In this document: positions 53,775 to 62,580 of the stretch, piece by piece | How positions within the stretch are numbered: position 1 is the stretch's first letter | Layout of the letters: every line of letters begins with the position of its first letter | Assembly: GCF_900142915.1 (NCBI RefSeq) | Contig: NZ_FRCM01000004.1 | Location: forward strand, 310,001 to 374,000 | Length of the DNA: 64,000 bases | Origin: Mucilaginibacter sp. OK098 | GTDB lineage: Bacteria; Bacteroidota; Bacteroidia; Sphingobacteriales; Sphingobacteriaceae | Reading direction: 5' to 3' | Notes under the pieces: generated by a model | Told to the model about the DNA's origin: nothing | The model's input: only the letters and a program-made list of their open reading frames with translations | Databases searched by the model: none | Translations under genes and position numbers: made by a program

Positions 53775-54200
53775 ATGAGCATCGACGACGATAAAATAAT
53801 AACGTTTGAATCCTATTACGATCCCATGCTTGCGCACATTATCCGCAGCAGGCTTGAAGCTAATGGCATCCCCTGTTTTATTGCCGATGAAAATATAGTT
53901 ATGGGCAACCCCATATATAACCAGGCTATGGGCGGCGTAAAGCTTAAAGTATTTGAAAAAGACGTTGAGCGGTGCCGTGAAATTTTAGCAACCGAAGGCG
54001 ATCTGCATGAAAACGATCATTTTGAAATTGACGATGAAAACAATACCTACGTAGTTTGCCCTTTTTGCGCTTCAACAAATGTGAGCAATATTACCGAAGG
54101 TAAAGATGACGGACTTTTAAATACCATCATGAATTTAGCAAATCCTTTTCACAGTCAAAAAAACTGGCATTGCCATAATTGTCAGCAGGATTTTGAATAG
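53775..54200 (+). CDS. DUF2007 protein with C-terminal zinc ribbon
   Basis: A 141-residue protein with the DUF2007 (putative signal-transducing) domain in the first 75 residues (ITFESYYDPMLAHIIRSRLEANGIPC, GGVKLKVFEKDVERC) and a C-terminal four-cysteine ribbon (CPFCAS...CHNCQQDFE). The TTG at 53766 is in frame but inside the palindrome; the ATG at 53775 is preferred. Confidence 0.85.
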   Translation: MSIDDDKIITFESYYDPMLAHIIRSRLEANGIPCFIADENIVMGNPIYNQAMGGVKLKVFEKDVERCREILATEGDLHENDHFEIDDENNTYVVCPFCASTNVSNITEGKDDGLLNTIMNLANPFHSQKNWHCHNCQQDFE

Positions 54201-54224
54201 CGCGGCTAAGTTTTAAATCAGTTA

Positions 54225-54638
54225 ATGACCTATCCAACACTTAAAATCAGCATTAAAATTGGCATTGCAGCTGCCCTGGCAATTATTCTTTTCCAGGTTT
54301 CAAACATCCTGCTGGTTTATAAATACTTTAAATTTGATTACTACATAACCGCAGTGGCAGTTCTGTTTTTAATAGCAGGATTTTTCATTTCAAAATATAA
54401 GCGCACTGATCAAAAAAAAGATCCTGCAGAAAACCTGCTGTTAACCTTAACCTCCAAAGAGTCGGCCATATTACAAATGATTGCCGAAGGAAAAAGCAAT
54501 AAGGAAATTGCCTCAATAAATTTTGTGGAAGTAAGCACCATTAAAACCCATATCAATAATATTTATACGAAGCTTGGTTTACAAAACCGCAGGGAAGCTA
54601 TTGTTTATTGTAAGAAGGAGTTGATTAAGTTGGATTGA
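54225..54638 (+). CDS. Membrane-anchored LuxR-type regulator
   Basis: A 137-residue protein with two N-terminal membrane segments (IGIAAALAIILFQVSNILLVY; ITAVAVLFLIAGFFI) and a C-terminal LuxR/GerE helix-turn-helix (LTSKESAILQMIAEGKSNKEIASI). Membrane-bound LuxR proteins may sense envelope conditions. Its final residues ELIKLD and stop are encoded by a family D repeat. 110 bp upstream of the DUF4199 gene, possibly in one unit. Confidence 0.8.
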   Translation: MTYPTLKISIKIGIAAALAIILFQVSNILLVYKYFKFDYYITAVAVLFLIAGFFISKYKRTDQKKDPAENLLLTLTSKESAILQMIAEGKSNKEIASINFVEVSTIKTHINNIYTKLGLQNRREAIVYCKKELIKLD

Positions 54639-54652
54639 GTTGATTAGGTTCA
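54618..54652. repeat. Family D array overlapping the LuxR gene end
   Basis: GAGTTGATTAAGTTGGATT, GAGTTGATTAGGTT. It provides the last codons and stop of the LuxR-type gene. Confidence 0.6.
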
Positions 54653-54748
54653 TTCAGCAACAAAATCCACCCTTTTTCCACCTTAAAAATTTTGTTTATG
54701 AGGTAAACTTCCTCCAGTTTTGCCCTGATCAATCTAAACAATAACAAT

Positions 54749-55273
54749 ATGAAATCAACATTAAAATTCGGGTTAGTAACGGGCTTAATAAGTTCCGTTT
54801 TTCTATTTGGCTTTTTCTCCCTGGTGGTTTGGCTAAATGAAAAAAATGGCTGGGGAATGCAGGCTGAGAACATAAGGGGAATCGGCGGGCTTTTATCAAT
54901 ACCCATCCAGGCAATTGGCATTTACATGGCTATGCAAAACACAAAAAAACTTACCGGCATGCTTACTTACGGGCAGGCAGTTAAAACCGGCTTATTGGTT
55001 GCTATAACAATTGCGGTTATAGTTGCCATCTTTAGCTTTCTTTATTGCCAACTGATAAATCCCGGCTATGCGGAATTTATGGTGAAGGATGCCCAAAAAG
55101 CCATGGCTGCCAATGGAGAGTCGCAGCAGCAAATAAACCAGGATTCCGTGATGGTAAGCAAGCAGTTTACCACGGGTGCGCAGGTAATGATGGCAATAGT
55201 GGGACAGTTTGTTACCGGGCTTATTATTTCATTAATTATTGGCTTGTTTATAAAAACCAAGAGCCAGAAGTAA
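54749..55273 (+). CDS. DUF4199 membrane protein
   Basis: A 174-residue membrane protein with four segments. GLVTGLISSVFLFGFFSLVVWL and LLSIPIQAIGIYMAMQNTKK, then a hydrophilic loop (MVKDAQKAMAANGESQQQ), then a last helix GQFVTGLIISLIIGLFIKT. DUF4199 is common in Bacteroidota; function unknown. Confidence 0.85.
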   Translation: MKSTLKFGLVTGLISSVFLFGFFSLVVWLNEKNGWGMQAENIRGIGGLLSIPIQAIGIYMAMQNTKKLTGMLTYGQAVKTGLLVAITIAVIVAIFSFLYCQLINPGYAEFMVKDAQKAMAANGESQQQINQDSVMVSKQFTTGAQVMMAIVGQFVTGLIISLIIGLFIKTKSQK

Positions 55274-55309
55274 AAAGGTTTAAAAACTCTTATAACTAAG
55301 AGCCTATTT

Positions 55310-55525
55310 CCTTTCCCCTCTTTGCGCAGCAGAGAGGGGTGACTGAGAAGCGATGTCGGGGTGAGTTGACACCGCCATGCATTAGCGCCAATGCATTTGC
55401 GTTAATATCGCCCGCATATTTACCCACCCGGTCGACGCTTCGCTGGACCACCCTCCCTTCGCTGCGCGTAAGGAGGGTAAAAAAGCTTAACTTAATGCCA
55501 TTGGGCTACGCCTCCGTTAAGCAAG
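55310..55525. repeat. Gene-free stretch with stacked hairpins, probable dispersed repeat element
   Basis: The 388-bp gap before the asparaginase holds CCCCTCT-N9-AGAGAGGGG (about 55316-55340), ACCCTCC-N15-GGAGGGT (about 55450-55478) and GCTTAAC (55485-55491)/GTTAAGC (55516-55522). CTTAACTTAATGCCATTGG at 55486-55504 nearly repeats the right end of the element at 61665-62139. No convincing gene. Confidence 0.6.
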
Positions 55526-55661
55526 CGATAAAAGAAGGGCATCCACCTAGTCGCCATAGAACCTCCAAATTTAAACAAGCTCTGGATTTAGCCTATAAAA
55601 CCCATTTGTATCAATAAAGATACATTTAGAGTTATTAAACCTAATTTCTATATTAGCGGCT

Positions 55662-56669
55662 ATGTATAACCGCCGTAAGTTTATAAAAATATCGGCTGCC
55701 GGCGCTTCGCTGGCGGCTTTGTCAACTTCTAAAATTGCTAGGGCAGCTATTTCAGCTCCATACTCTGGTGTTCCCGTTGTTATTTCTACCTGGGATTTCG
55801 GAATAGTAGCCAATAAAGAAGCCTGGAAAACGCTTGAAAAAGGCGGCCGCGCTTTGGATGCTGTTGAAGCCGGGGTGAGGATCCCGGAGGCAGATATGAA
55901 TAATCATACTGTTGGAAGGGCCGGTTATCCTGATCGCGACGGACACGTTTCTCTTGATGCCTGCATAATGGACGAATTTGGTAATTGCGGTTCTGTAGCG
56001 GCTATTGAGGATATTGCACACCCAATATCTGTTGCCCGGTTAGTAATGGAAAAAACACCTCATGTAATGCTGGTTGGCGAAGGCGCTACCCAATTTGCGA
56101 TTGAACAAGGTTTTAAAAGAGAAAAACTACTTACTCCCGAATCAGAAAAGGCGTGGAAGGAATGGCTTAAAACAGCCAAGTACTCGCCGGTAATGAATAT
56201 TGAGAACAAGCAGCACGCTCCCGGCAATAAATATAACCATGATACTATTGGCATGCTGGCCATTGATGCCAAAGGCAATATATCCGGCGCCTGCACTACC
56301 AGCGGTATGGCATTTAAATTGCGCGGACGTGTTGGCGACAGCCCGATAATTGGTGCAGGCCTGTACGTTGATAACGAAGTGGGTGGTGCAACATCAACCG
56401 GTGTTGGCGAAGAAGTGATCCGTAACGTGGGCAGCTTTTTGGTTGTTGAGCTGATGCGCCAGGGATATTCGCCGGAAGATGCCTGTAAAGAGGCTGTAAA
56501 GCGCATTATAAAAAAGAAACCGGATACTGCTAAGAACATCCAGGTTGGTTTCCTGGCTATTAATAAAAAAGGAGAATATGGCGCATATGCCATTCAAAAA
56601 GGTTTTTCATTTGCGGTTTGTAATGCTGAAAAACAGGATCTGCTGGTACCGGGTAAAAGTTTTTATTGA
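55662..56669 (+). CDS. N4-(beta-N-acetylglucosaminyl)-L-asparaginase / isoaspartyl peptidase family, Tat-exported
   Basis: A 335-residue Ntn-hydrolase with a twin-arginine leader (YNRRKFIKISAAGAS, cleavage near residue 28). The catalytic nucleophile is T195 in NHDTIGMLA, where autoproteolysis would split the chain; the substrate-binding GRVGDSPIIGAG and SATGVGEE-like STGVGEEVIR follow. It removes N-linked GlcNAc-Asn or isoaspartyl groups in the periplasm. A repeat element precedes it. Confidence 0.9.
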   Translation: MYNRRKFIKISAAGASLAALSTSKIARAAISAPYSGVPVVISTWDFGIVANKEAWKTLEKGGRALDAVEAGVRIPEADMNNHTVGRAGYPDRDGHVSLDACIMDEFGNCGSVAAIEDIAHPISVARLVMEKTPHVMLVGEGATQFAIEQGFKREKLLTPESEKAWKEWLKTAKYSPVMNIENKQHAPGNKYNHDTIGMLAIDAKGNISGACTTSGMAFKLRGRVGDSPIIGAGLYVDNEVGGATSTGVGEEVIRNVGSFLVVELMRQGYSPEDACKEAVKRIIKKKPDTAKNIQVGFLAINKKGEYGAYAIQKGFSFAVCNAEKQDLLVPGKSFY

Positions 56670-56817
56670 GTTGTGAAATGGTTTATGGCAAAGGTTTATA
56701 GTTCTTATCCAAAGAGCGACCGATTATTAACCATAACTAAAACTATTTGCACCAATATCCGTTAAAAAATCATTATAAAATATCTAACCGTCTAATAATT
56801 AAAAGTTTATAGCCCGC

Positions 56818-56865
56818 CTGCCTATGAACTATTAACAACGAACTATGAATAGCAATGAACCGTCA
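56818..56865. repeat. Family F array overlapping the cutC start
   Basis: CTATGAACTATTAACAACG and GAACTATGAATAGC units, single orientation. The predicted cutC ATG lies inside the array, so the first residues (MNSNEP) are repeat-encoded. Confidence 0.5.
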
Positions 56866-57624
56866 ATTTTAGGCTACCCTGTTTCACTCGAAGTTTGCGC
56901 AAATTCGGTGACCTCGGCATTGGCGGCGCAAAATGGCGGGGCTTCACGTGTGGAGCTTTGTGAAAATTTGTTTGAAGGCGGAACTACCCCCAGCTACGGG
57001 GAAATATTAATGGCCCGCAAGCTGCTCCACATTAAGTTATATGTTTTGATAAGACCCCGTGGCGGCGATTTTTTATACAGCGACCTTGAGTTTAACATAA
57101 TGATGGCCGATATAAGGTATTGTATTGAGGCCGGTTGTGATGGCGTTGTAATTGGGATGCTTAATGATGATGGCACTATTGATAAAGCCCGCTGCGGAGA
57201 AATGATAACACTTGCAAAACAATGGGGCTTAGGCGTAACTTTTCATCGTGCCTTTGATATGTGCGCCGACCTTTATCAGAGTATGGAAGATATTATAGAG
57301 CTGGGGTGTGAACGTATTTTAACCTCGGGTGGTAAAAGTACCGCAATGGAAGGTGCATATAATATTGCCCGGCTAATAAGCAAAGCGGCAAGCCGGATCT
57401 CGATAATGCCCGGTAGCGGGGTAAGCGAATCAAACGTTGCCGACCTGGTACGTTTTACAGGGGCTACTGAAGTACATTCATCTGCAAGGGTACATGTGCA
57501 GAGCAAAATGAAGTATAAAAATGAGCATATTATTATGGGTGATACCGTTGGCGATGAATACAGCAATGATGTAACGGACGCAAGGCGCGTAAGTGAAATT
57601 ATAAAATTGGCCAATACCCTTTGA
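56845..57624 (+). CDS. cutC: Copper homeostasis protein CutC
   Basis: A 259-residue TIM-barrel protein of the CutC family: SLEVCANSVTSALAAQNGGASRVELCENL, GGTTPSYG, VLIRPRGGDFLY, GVTFHRAFDM and ILTSGGKSTAMEG are all conserved. CutC is linked to copper tolerance, though its biochemical role is debated. Its N-terminus is extended by about 13 residues compared with the usual start at the LEVCA strand, and this extension lies in a repeat. Confidence 0.92.
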   Translation: MNSNEPSILGYPVSLEVCANSVTSALAAQNGGASRVELCENLFEGGTTPSYGEILMARKLLHIKLYVLIRPRGGDFLYSDLEFNIMMADIRYCIEAGCDGVVIGMLNDDGTIDKARCGEMITLAKQWGLGVTFHRAFDMCADLYQSMEDIIELGCERILTSGGKSTAMEGAYNIARLISKAASRISIMPGSGVSESNVADLVRFTGATEVHSSARVHVQSKMKYKNEHIIMGDTVGDEYSNDVTDARRVSEIIKLANTL

Positions 57625-57759
57625 TAAACCATATAACATTTAGTGGTTGAGCTTATAGATTCATCTAAACAATTCTGATCAAAAATTCAAAATCACGCAG
57701 AAAATCAGCATATCACTTCTCCCTTAAATTTTATTCCGGGCAAATTCCAGTCAGATTTC

Positions 57760-57773
57760 CGGGAACGTTACCG
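57760..57773. promoter_or_regulatory. LacI-type operator-like palindrome, distal copy
   Basis: CGGGAACGTTACCG differs by one base from a perfect palindrome and matches the copy at 58219-58232 apart from that base. It lies about 460 bp upstream of the second copy, allowing looping. Confidence 0.45.
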
Positions 57774-58218
57774 TAAAGTAAATTAACTGTAAGTAAAAAC
57801 AAGTTAGTGTATTAGGTACGTGTCCATTTAAGAATAAAGATCGTTTAGATTAAAATGCCCGGTAAAATTCAAACTTAATTAACGTGCAATTCTTATAAAT
57901 TAAAAATTTCCTTAAAAGAAAAAGTTTATCAAAAGCATAGTTGATAAATATTAAAAACATTTACTAAAAATTAATTTGCAATTATTAATCATTCCTGTAA
58001 CTTAGTTTCCGTTCATAGCTTACGCCAATTGCTAAACCAATTACAACACTTATACCCTGTTCTGTTTAAATTAAAAATTGATTTGGCTTAACCGCCACTT
58101 AAATAATAAAACTTACTTATTTGCATGCTTTTGTCATGTTTTTATAAATCCTGCTTAGTTTATTTAAAACAGGTTTATTAAAATAAGTAATTACGACCAA
58201 TGCTTTTGCATCGCATTC

Positions 58219-58232
58219 CGGGAACGTTCCCG
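58219..58232. promoter_or_regulatory. LacI-type operator upstream of the amylase
   Basis: CGGGAACGTTCCCG is a perfect 14-bp palindrome with the central CG of LacI-family operators, 55 bp before the amylase ATG. No LacI gene is in the window. Confidence 0.6.
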
Positions 58233-58286
58233 AAATAATGAGAAAGACAATAAAACCAATTGTAAATATTATTTAAAACCAAAATT

Positions 58287-59681
58287 ATGAAAAAACAATT
58301 CTACAGGCTAAGTCAGGCACTCCTGTTCATGGTATTGCTAACCTTTTCACAATGTAAAAAAACTGATGTGAAAGCAACCGCACCCGCGGTAAACCTTAAG
58401 ATCAATAACACTTCTTCGTTTGCAGCCTCTGGCCCCGGCGGTGGCGTATTAATGCAGGCATTTTATTGGAATACACCTACAGGTACATCCTGGTGGAGCA
58501 CAGTGAACGGCAAAATAGCAGCATGGGATGCAGCAGGCATCTCTGCCATATGGCTTCCTCCTGCAACAAAAGGGCAAAGCGGCGGATCAAGCATGGGGTA
58601 TGATCCTTTTGATTACTTTGATTTTGGCACCTATAATCAAATGGGGTCTGTAACTACCAGGTTTGGTAATTTAACCGATCTTAATACATTAATAGCAAAC
58701 GCGCATACCCACAATATACAGGTATATGCAGATATGGTATTGAACCATTGCAGTGGCGGCGCACTGGAGGCAAATCCTTACACCGGTACAAATACATATA
58801 CTTCATTTACCCCGCTTTCGGGTAAATTCCTCAGAAGCTATAGCGATTTCCATCCAAATAATATTCATGCATCAGACGAAGGCTCATTCGGAGGCTTTCC
58901 CGATCTGTGCCATGCACAGGCTAACGTTTCTAACTGGGTTTATAACGCCAGCTACAGTATGTCCCGCTATTATAAAAACACCATGCATTATGATGGGTGG
59001 CGTTTTGATTACGTGTTGGGCTATGGCGCATGGGTTGTTCAAAACTATGTAAACAGCGTTGGTGGTTTTGCCGTAGGCGAAGACTGGGATGGCAATGCGG
59101 CAAATTTACAAAACTGGGTAAATGCTACCGGGGGTACTTCTTCTGCCTTTGATTTCGCTTGTTTTTATGCCATGCATTCAGCGTTTGACAGCCATGACCT
59201 TACCCATCTTAATGATGATATGCTGTTGAAAAGGAACGGCGCAAAATCCGTAACCTTTGTATCTAATCATGATACGGATATTATTGGCGATAAATACTCG
59301 GCCTATGCCTATATTATGACCCATGAAGGCTATCCCTGCGTGTTTTACAATGACTATGAAACCTGGCTTACTAAAAGCAGGATGAACAATTTGATCTGGA
59401 TCCACAGAACATTAGCAGGTGGCACAACTACCAATTTATATTCCGCTACCGATCAATACATCGACAGGAGAAATGGCTACGGCGCTGCACCAGGTGTAAT
59501 TGTATACTTTAACGGAACCGATTACTGGCAGCAACAATGGGTAACATCCAATTGGGCAAATCAACAGATCAAAGAATATACCGGGGCATCAAGCTGGATC
59601 CAAACAGTAGCTGCTGACGGTCGCGTGTTGATCCAGGCGCCTCCGCATGCTTATTCAATCTGGTCAGTTACAGGTTATTGA
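58287..59681 (+). CDS. Lipoprotein alpha-amylase, GH13_7-like (archaeal type)
   Basis: A 464-residue lipoprotein (lipobox LTFSQC, C23) with a GH13 catalytic domain. Region I DMVLNH (149-154), region II GWRFDYVLG with nucleophile D241, region III acid/base E265 (VGEDW), region IV NHD 327-329. The domain start GGGVLMQAFYWNTP, IWLPPATKGQSGGSSMGYDPFDYFDFG and FGGFPDLCH closely follow the Thermococcus/Pyrococcus alpha-amylases of subfamily GH13_7 rather than the SusG type usual here. It likely degrades starch at the cell surface. LacI-type operators lie upstream. Confidence 0.88.
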   Translation: MKKQFYRLSQALLFMVLLTFSQCKKTDVKATAPAVNLKINNTSSFAASGPGGGVLMQAFYWNTPTGTSWWSTVNGKIAAWDAAGISAIWLPPATKGQSGGSSMGYDPFDYFDFGTYNQMGSVTTRFGNLTDLNTLIANAHTHNIQVYADMVLNHCSGGALEANPYTGTNTYTSFTPLSGKFLRSYSDFHPNNIHASDEGSFGGFPDLCHAQANVSNWVYNASYSMSRYYKNTMHYDGWRFDYVLGYGAWVVQNYVNSVGGFAVGEDWDGNAANLQNWVNATGGTSSAFDFACFYAMHSAFDSHDLTHLNDDMLLKRNGAKSVTFVSNHDTDIIGDKYSAYAYIMTHEGYPCVFYNDYETWLTKSRMNNLIWIHRTLAGGTTTNLYSATDQYIDRRNGYGAAPGVIVYFNGTDYWQQQWVTSNWANQQIKEYTGASSWIQTVAADGRVLIQAPPHAYSIWSVTGY

Positions 59682-59737
59682 TAATATTAATTTCCGAGGT
59701 TATGTCAAAAATATTAAACTTAAAGTCTTAAAATAAA

Positions 59738-59832
59738 ACTCGGTCTTTGTGATCTCTGTGCCTTCTTTGCGTCCTCTGTGGTTAATTTTAAACCGCGAAG
59801 GGCGCAAAGAAGACACAGAGAGACACGGAGTA
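59738..59832. repeat. Imperfect inverted repeat between amylase and lipoprotein genes
   Basis: Arms 59754-59781 (CTCTGTGCCTTCTTTGCGTC onward) and 59793-59820 (ending AAAGAAGACACAGAG) pair with a few mismatches, extending further outward. CACAGAG/CTTTGCG repeats of this kind are dispersed in many bacterial genomes. May also act as the amylase terminator. Confidence 0.65.
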
Positions 59833-59880
59833 TTCTTTTAATAAAACCCTTTTTAAACCAATACAGCACAAATCCACAAT

Positions 59881-60876
59881 ATGAAGCTATCCCTGTTAAT
59901 CATTTTTACTGCCACTTTATTTTATAGCTGCACAAACAATAATAAAAAGCCACTAAGTAATGCAAATGAATTAGCCTATAATGCCGATATTATAAACACT
60001 GGCGCATTAAATTTAGGAGCTGCCCTTACAGGAGTTATAAAACAGGGAGAGTTAAACGCACAACTCAAATTTTCAAATACAGAATCAAAAGATCTGGAAA
60101 TACAGGAAATTGCCATAAATACAATTGATGGTTCACATTCATTACCCACATCAGCATTCACGCCTTTTTTATTAAAGCGGGGAAATGACACCTCCTTAAC
60201 GTTAAAATTCAACCCCTATAATAATTATAAGCTTTACCAAATTACCGGGAAGCATGGGAGTTTTAAGCCAGCCTATAATTTTTCCATAACTTATAAAGCA
60301 ACAGGCAGCGATAGTACATCAATTTTATCCCTAAAGGCCACCGCGGAAAAAAATGAGTACCTGGCTTACCTTAAAAAATATATAACACCTGTAATTGGTT
60401 ACTCCTTTAACACCACTAATGGCTTTAACGAAAGACAAAAAAAGTATCTTGAAACCTTAAAGCAAATACCGCACCCCCCATTTGCATTTTTAAGCGATCA
60501 GGAAATTGCTGTTTCCGGTTTTAATTTTCGTTTGAAAAACTACTATCAGCAGGATACACTACATGCAGAGCTATTTATTGTAAATCATTCGGATTTCCTG
60601 GTAAAAATAATTCCGGATGCTTTTAATATTACTGCTTCAGGCAAGTCATTACCGGGAGATGTTAAAACGGTTAGCTTAGAAAAGGTTTCAGGTACGCAAC
60701 AAAACATATCGATGATTGAAAAAGGAGACAGGGTGCTGATCCATTTTAAAAAGCACATCAAACTAAACGCACCCGGAAAAGAGCACCTGCAGCTTCATAT
60801 AACTAAAGCTTTTATGATCAAAGGCGATAAAGCCCTGTTTACTGAAGATCTTGAGCTATTACCGGCAAGTTTTTAA
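59881..60876 (+). CDS. Hypothetical lipoprotein (331 aa)
   Basis: A 331-residue lipoprotein (lipobox LFYSC, C17). The first half (about 35-140) is a beta-rich domain with LGAALTGVIKQGELNAQLKFSNTESKDLEIQEI, an Ig-like/DUF1573-like pattern; the rest is not recognised. No catalytic motif visible. Monocistronic. Confidence 0.7.
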   Translation: MKLSLLIIFTATLFYSCTNNNKKPLSNANELAYNADIINTGALNLGAALTGVIKQGELNAQLKFSNTESKDLEIQEIAINTIDGSHSLPTSAFTPFLLKRGNDTSLTLKFNPYNNYKLYQITGKHGSFKPAYNFSITYKATGSDSTSILSLKATAEKNEYLAYLKKYITPVIGYSFNTTNGFNERQKKYLETLKQIPHPPFAFLSDQEIAVSGFNFRLKNYYQQDTLHAELFIVNHSDFLVKIIPDAFNITASGKSLPGDVKTVSLEKVSGTQQNISMIEKGDRVLIHFKKHIKLNAPGKEHLQLHITKAFMIKGDKALFTEDLELLPASF

Positions 60877-61071
60877 AATCATTTGCTATGTATCAGGAAT
60901 GGCGGCTTTTCCGTAACAATAAAAAGGTAATACCTATGGTGTTGTATATTGTTTCCACTGATCAAGCTTATATACCTTTATAATAATTTTAATGCAACTA
61001 AATTCAGAAAAGAACAATTTAGTCGGCTCAACTAATTTGGCAATCTCACAATATTAGCTTATTATTATATT

Positions 61072-61632
61072 ATGCTTTATTTCAATTACTTGGGGATAAT
61101 TTTCGGCGTATCAGAGCTATTACTGCTTATTTTAAAAAGATCAAAAAAGTCGGGGGTCAAAGCCTCAAATGATGGTAGGTCATTACCATTTTTATGGATA
61201 ATTATAACAGCATGTATAATAATTGGCCCCCTGATTACCAAAAGGCAGGCATTGGGAGCAATAAATTCAACCATAACCCTGCCTGCAGGTATTATTATAG
61301 TAATAGCTGGCTTTATTACCAGGTGGATAACTATAATTCAATTAGGCAGCATGTTCACGGTTGATGTTGCCATCTCTAACTCACATGTTTTGAAAACAAA
61401 TGGCATGTATAAATTAGTAAGGCACCCAAGCTATTTAGGCCTAATGCTCATAATAGCAGGTTTAGCCGTTTTATTAAATAACTGGCTTTCCTTTATAATT
61501 ATCGTCATACCCATATCTATTGTACTTAACTATCGCATGCTTGTGGAAGAAAAGGCACTGACCGGCGAGTTTGGCGATCAATACCTTAGCTACATGCAAA
61601 AGGTTAAAAGAATAATTCCTTTTATTTATTGA
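61072..61632 (+). CDS. Isoprenylcysteine carboxyl methyltransferase family protein
   Basis: A 186-residue membrane methyltransferase-like protein with about five segments. The SAM-binding C-terminal region is visible: LVRHPSYLGLMLIIAGLAVLLNNW, then the Glu pair in MLVEEKALTGEFGDQYLSYMQKV. In bacteria such proteins methylate lipids or isoprenoid groups; substrate unknown. A gene-free repeat region follows. Confidence 0.85.
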   Translation: MLYFNYLGIIFGVSELLLLILKRSKKSGVKASNDGRSLPFLWIIITACIIIGPLITKRQALGAINSTITLPAGIIIVIAGFITRWITIIQLGSMFTVDVAISNSHVLKTNGMYKLVRHPSYLGLMLIIAGLAVLLNNWLSFIIIVIPISIVLNYRMLVEEKALTGEFGDQYLSYMQKVKRIIPFIY

Positions 61633-61664
61633 TTTAAGGTTTTCGCTCTTTCGTCCTCGCAGGG

Positions 61665-62139
61665 TCTCCTGAATTCTATTAAGTTAAGAGAACGTTGGCT
61701 ATAACTAACCACACAGCAACGTCCAATAGCCCCACCTAAATCCTCCCCGGTTGGCTACCGTGTACCCACATCTTTTATTTCAATTAATTATCAAGAAAGG
61801 CTGCTCCGCTAGGAGCAAAATATTGGTAGAAAAATAGAAAATAATAAATTTTCGCTCCGTAGGTGCGAAACCTATTGGACTATTTTACCACGGATTTTCT
61901 TTAACCAACCAAAAGGCGGAATAAGTGTTGTACCTACGGCACAAAAAATATTTTTTGACATTTCTCTACCAATATTGAACCCCTCTGGGGTTTTATAAAA
62001 AGATGTGGGTACACGGTAGCCCGGTTGGGAGGACTTGAAAAAATAAACGCGGGCGAAGCTAAAGTCTCTCCGCTAATCAGCGGAGGAGATTTAGAGGGGC
62101 TATATGTTTATGGTGCCCTTAACTTAATTGCATTGGAGA
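61665..62139. mobile_element. 475-bp nested inverted-repeat element without genes
   Basis: Outer ends: TCTCC (61665-61669) and ATTAAGTTAAG (61678-61688) face CTTAACTTAAT (62118-62128) and GGAGA (62135-62139). Next in: ATAGCCCC-ACCTAAATCCTCC faces GGAGGAGATTTAGAGGGGC. Innermost: GGCTACCGTGTACCCACATC (from 61753) faces GATGTGGGTACACGGTAGCC (to 62021), over 24 bp. The core contains GCTCCGTAGGTGCG-type palindromic pieces. No open frame of note; resembles a MITE-like composite. Confidence 0.7.
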
Positions 62140-62169
62140 AATCCTAAAGAGCCAGTGGTCTTCACCTAA

Positions 62170-62556
62170 TCAACTTTCCTTCAGCACTGATAAAATATTC
62201 CCTGCCGGATCTTTAAACCAGGCAATATCCGGGCCGTAGCCGTTACCGCGCATAATTCCTTTTTCATCGGTTTTTATTTCTCCAAAATCATATTGCTCAA
62301 ATTTCACACCTGCTTTTATAAGCTCATCCACGGCTTTATCAATATCAGCTATGGCAAAATTTAAGATAGTGAAGGTTGCAGGTTCATGATTGGGTTTAGG
62401 GTAAACTACTATATTTGTCCCCCCTGCTATTTTAAGTGTCATTATTCCCATATCGTTTTCAGAAACCTCAATCCCGAGTATCCCGTTATAAAACTCTTTT
62501 GCTTTTTGCATGTCGTTTACTGAGAAACCACTGAATGCTTTTGTGTTTTTAAACAT
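62170..62556 (-). CDS. VOC (glyoxalase/bleomycin resistance) family protein
   Basis: A 128-residue single VOC domain: [30 protein letters not shown] at the start and [21 protein letters not shown] at the end, with the Glu/His type metal ligands not all evident. A binding or detoxification role; substrate unknown. Confidence 0.85.
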   Translation of the reverse strand: MFKNTKAFSGFSVNDMQKAKEFYNGILGIEVSENDMGIMTLKIAGGTNIVVYPKPNHEPATFTILNFAIADIDKAVDELIKAGVKFEQYDFGEIKTDEKGIMRGNGYGPDIAWFKDPAGNILSVLKES

Positions 62557-62580
62557 AATTTAATTGGTTTGATGGGGGTT

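Larger units (their letters stand above)
57625..58286. other. 662-bp gene-free region upstream of the amylase
   Basis: AT-rich sequence between cutC and the amylase. I see no gene or RNA structure, only the two GGGAACGTT palindromes (57760, 58219). A long leader or regulatory region for the amylase is likely. Confidence 0.5.

Noticed and set aside
55339..55617. 92-codon GTG-initiated open frame before the asparaginase gene
   Set aside because: It lies across stacked hairpins of a dispersed repeat, has no recognisable domain, and its composition looks like read-through of repeat sequence.
60888..60983. 31-codon open frame MYQEWRLFRNNKK...
   Set aside because: Too short, no promoter or homology visible; could be a gene remnant but cannot be supported.
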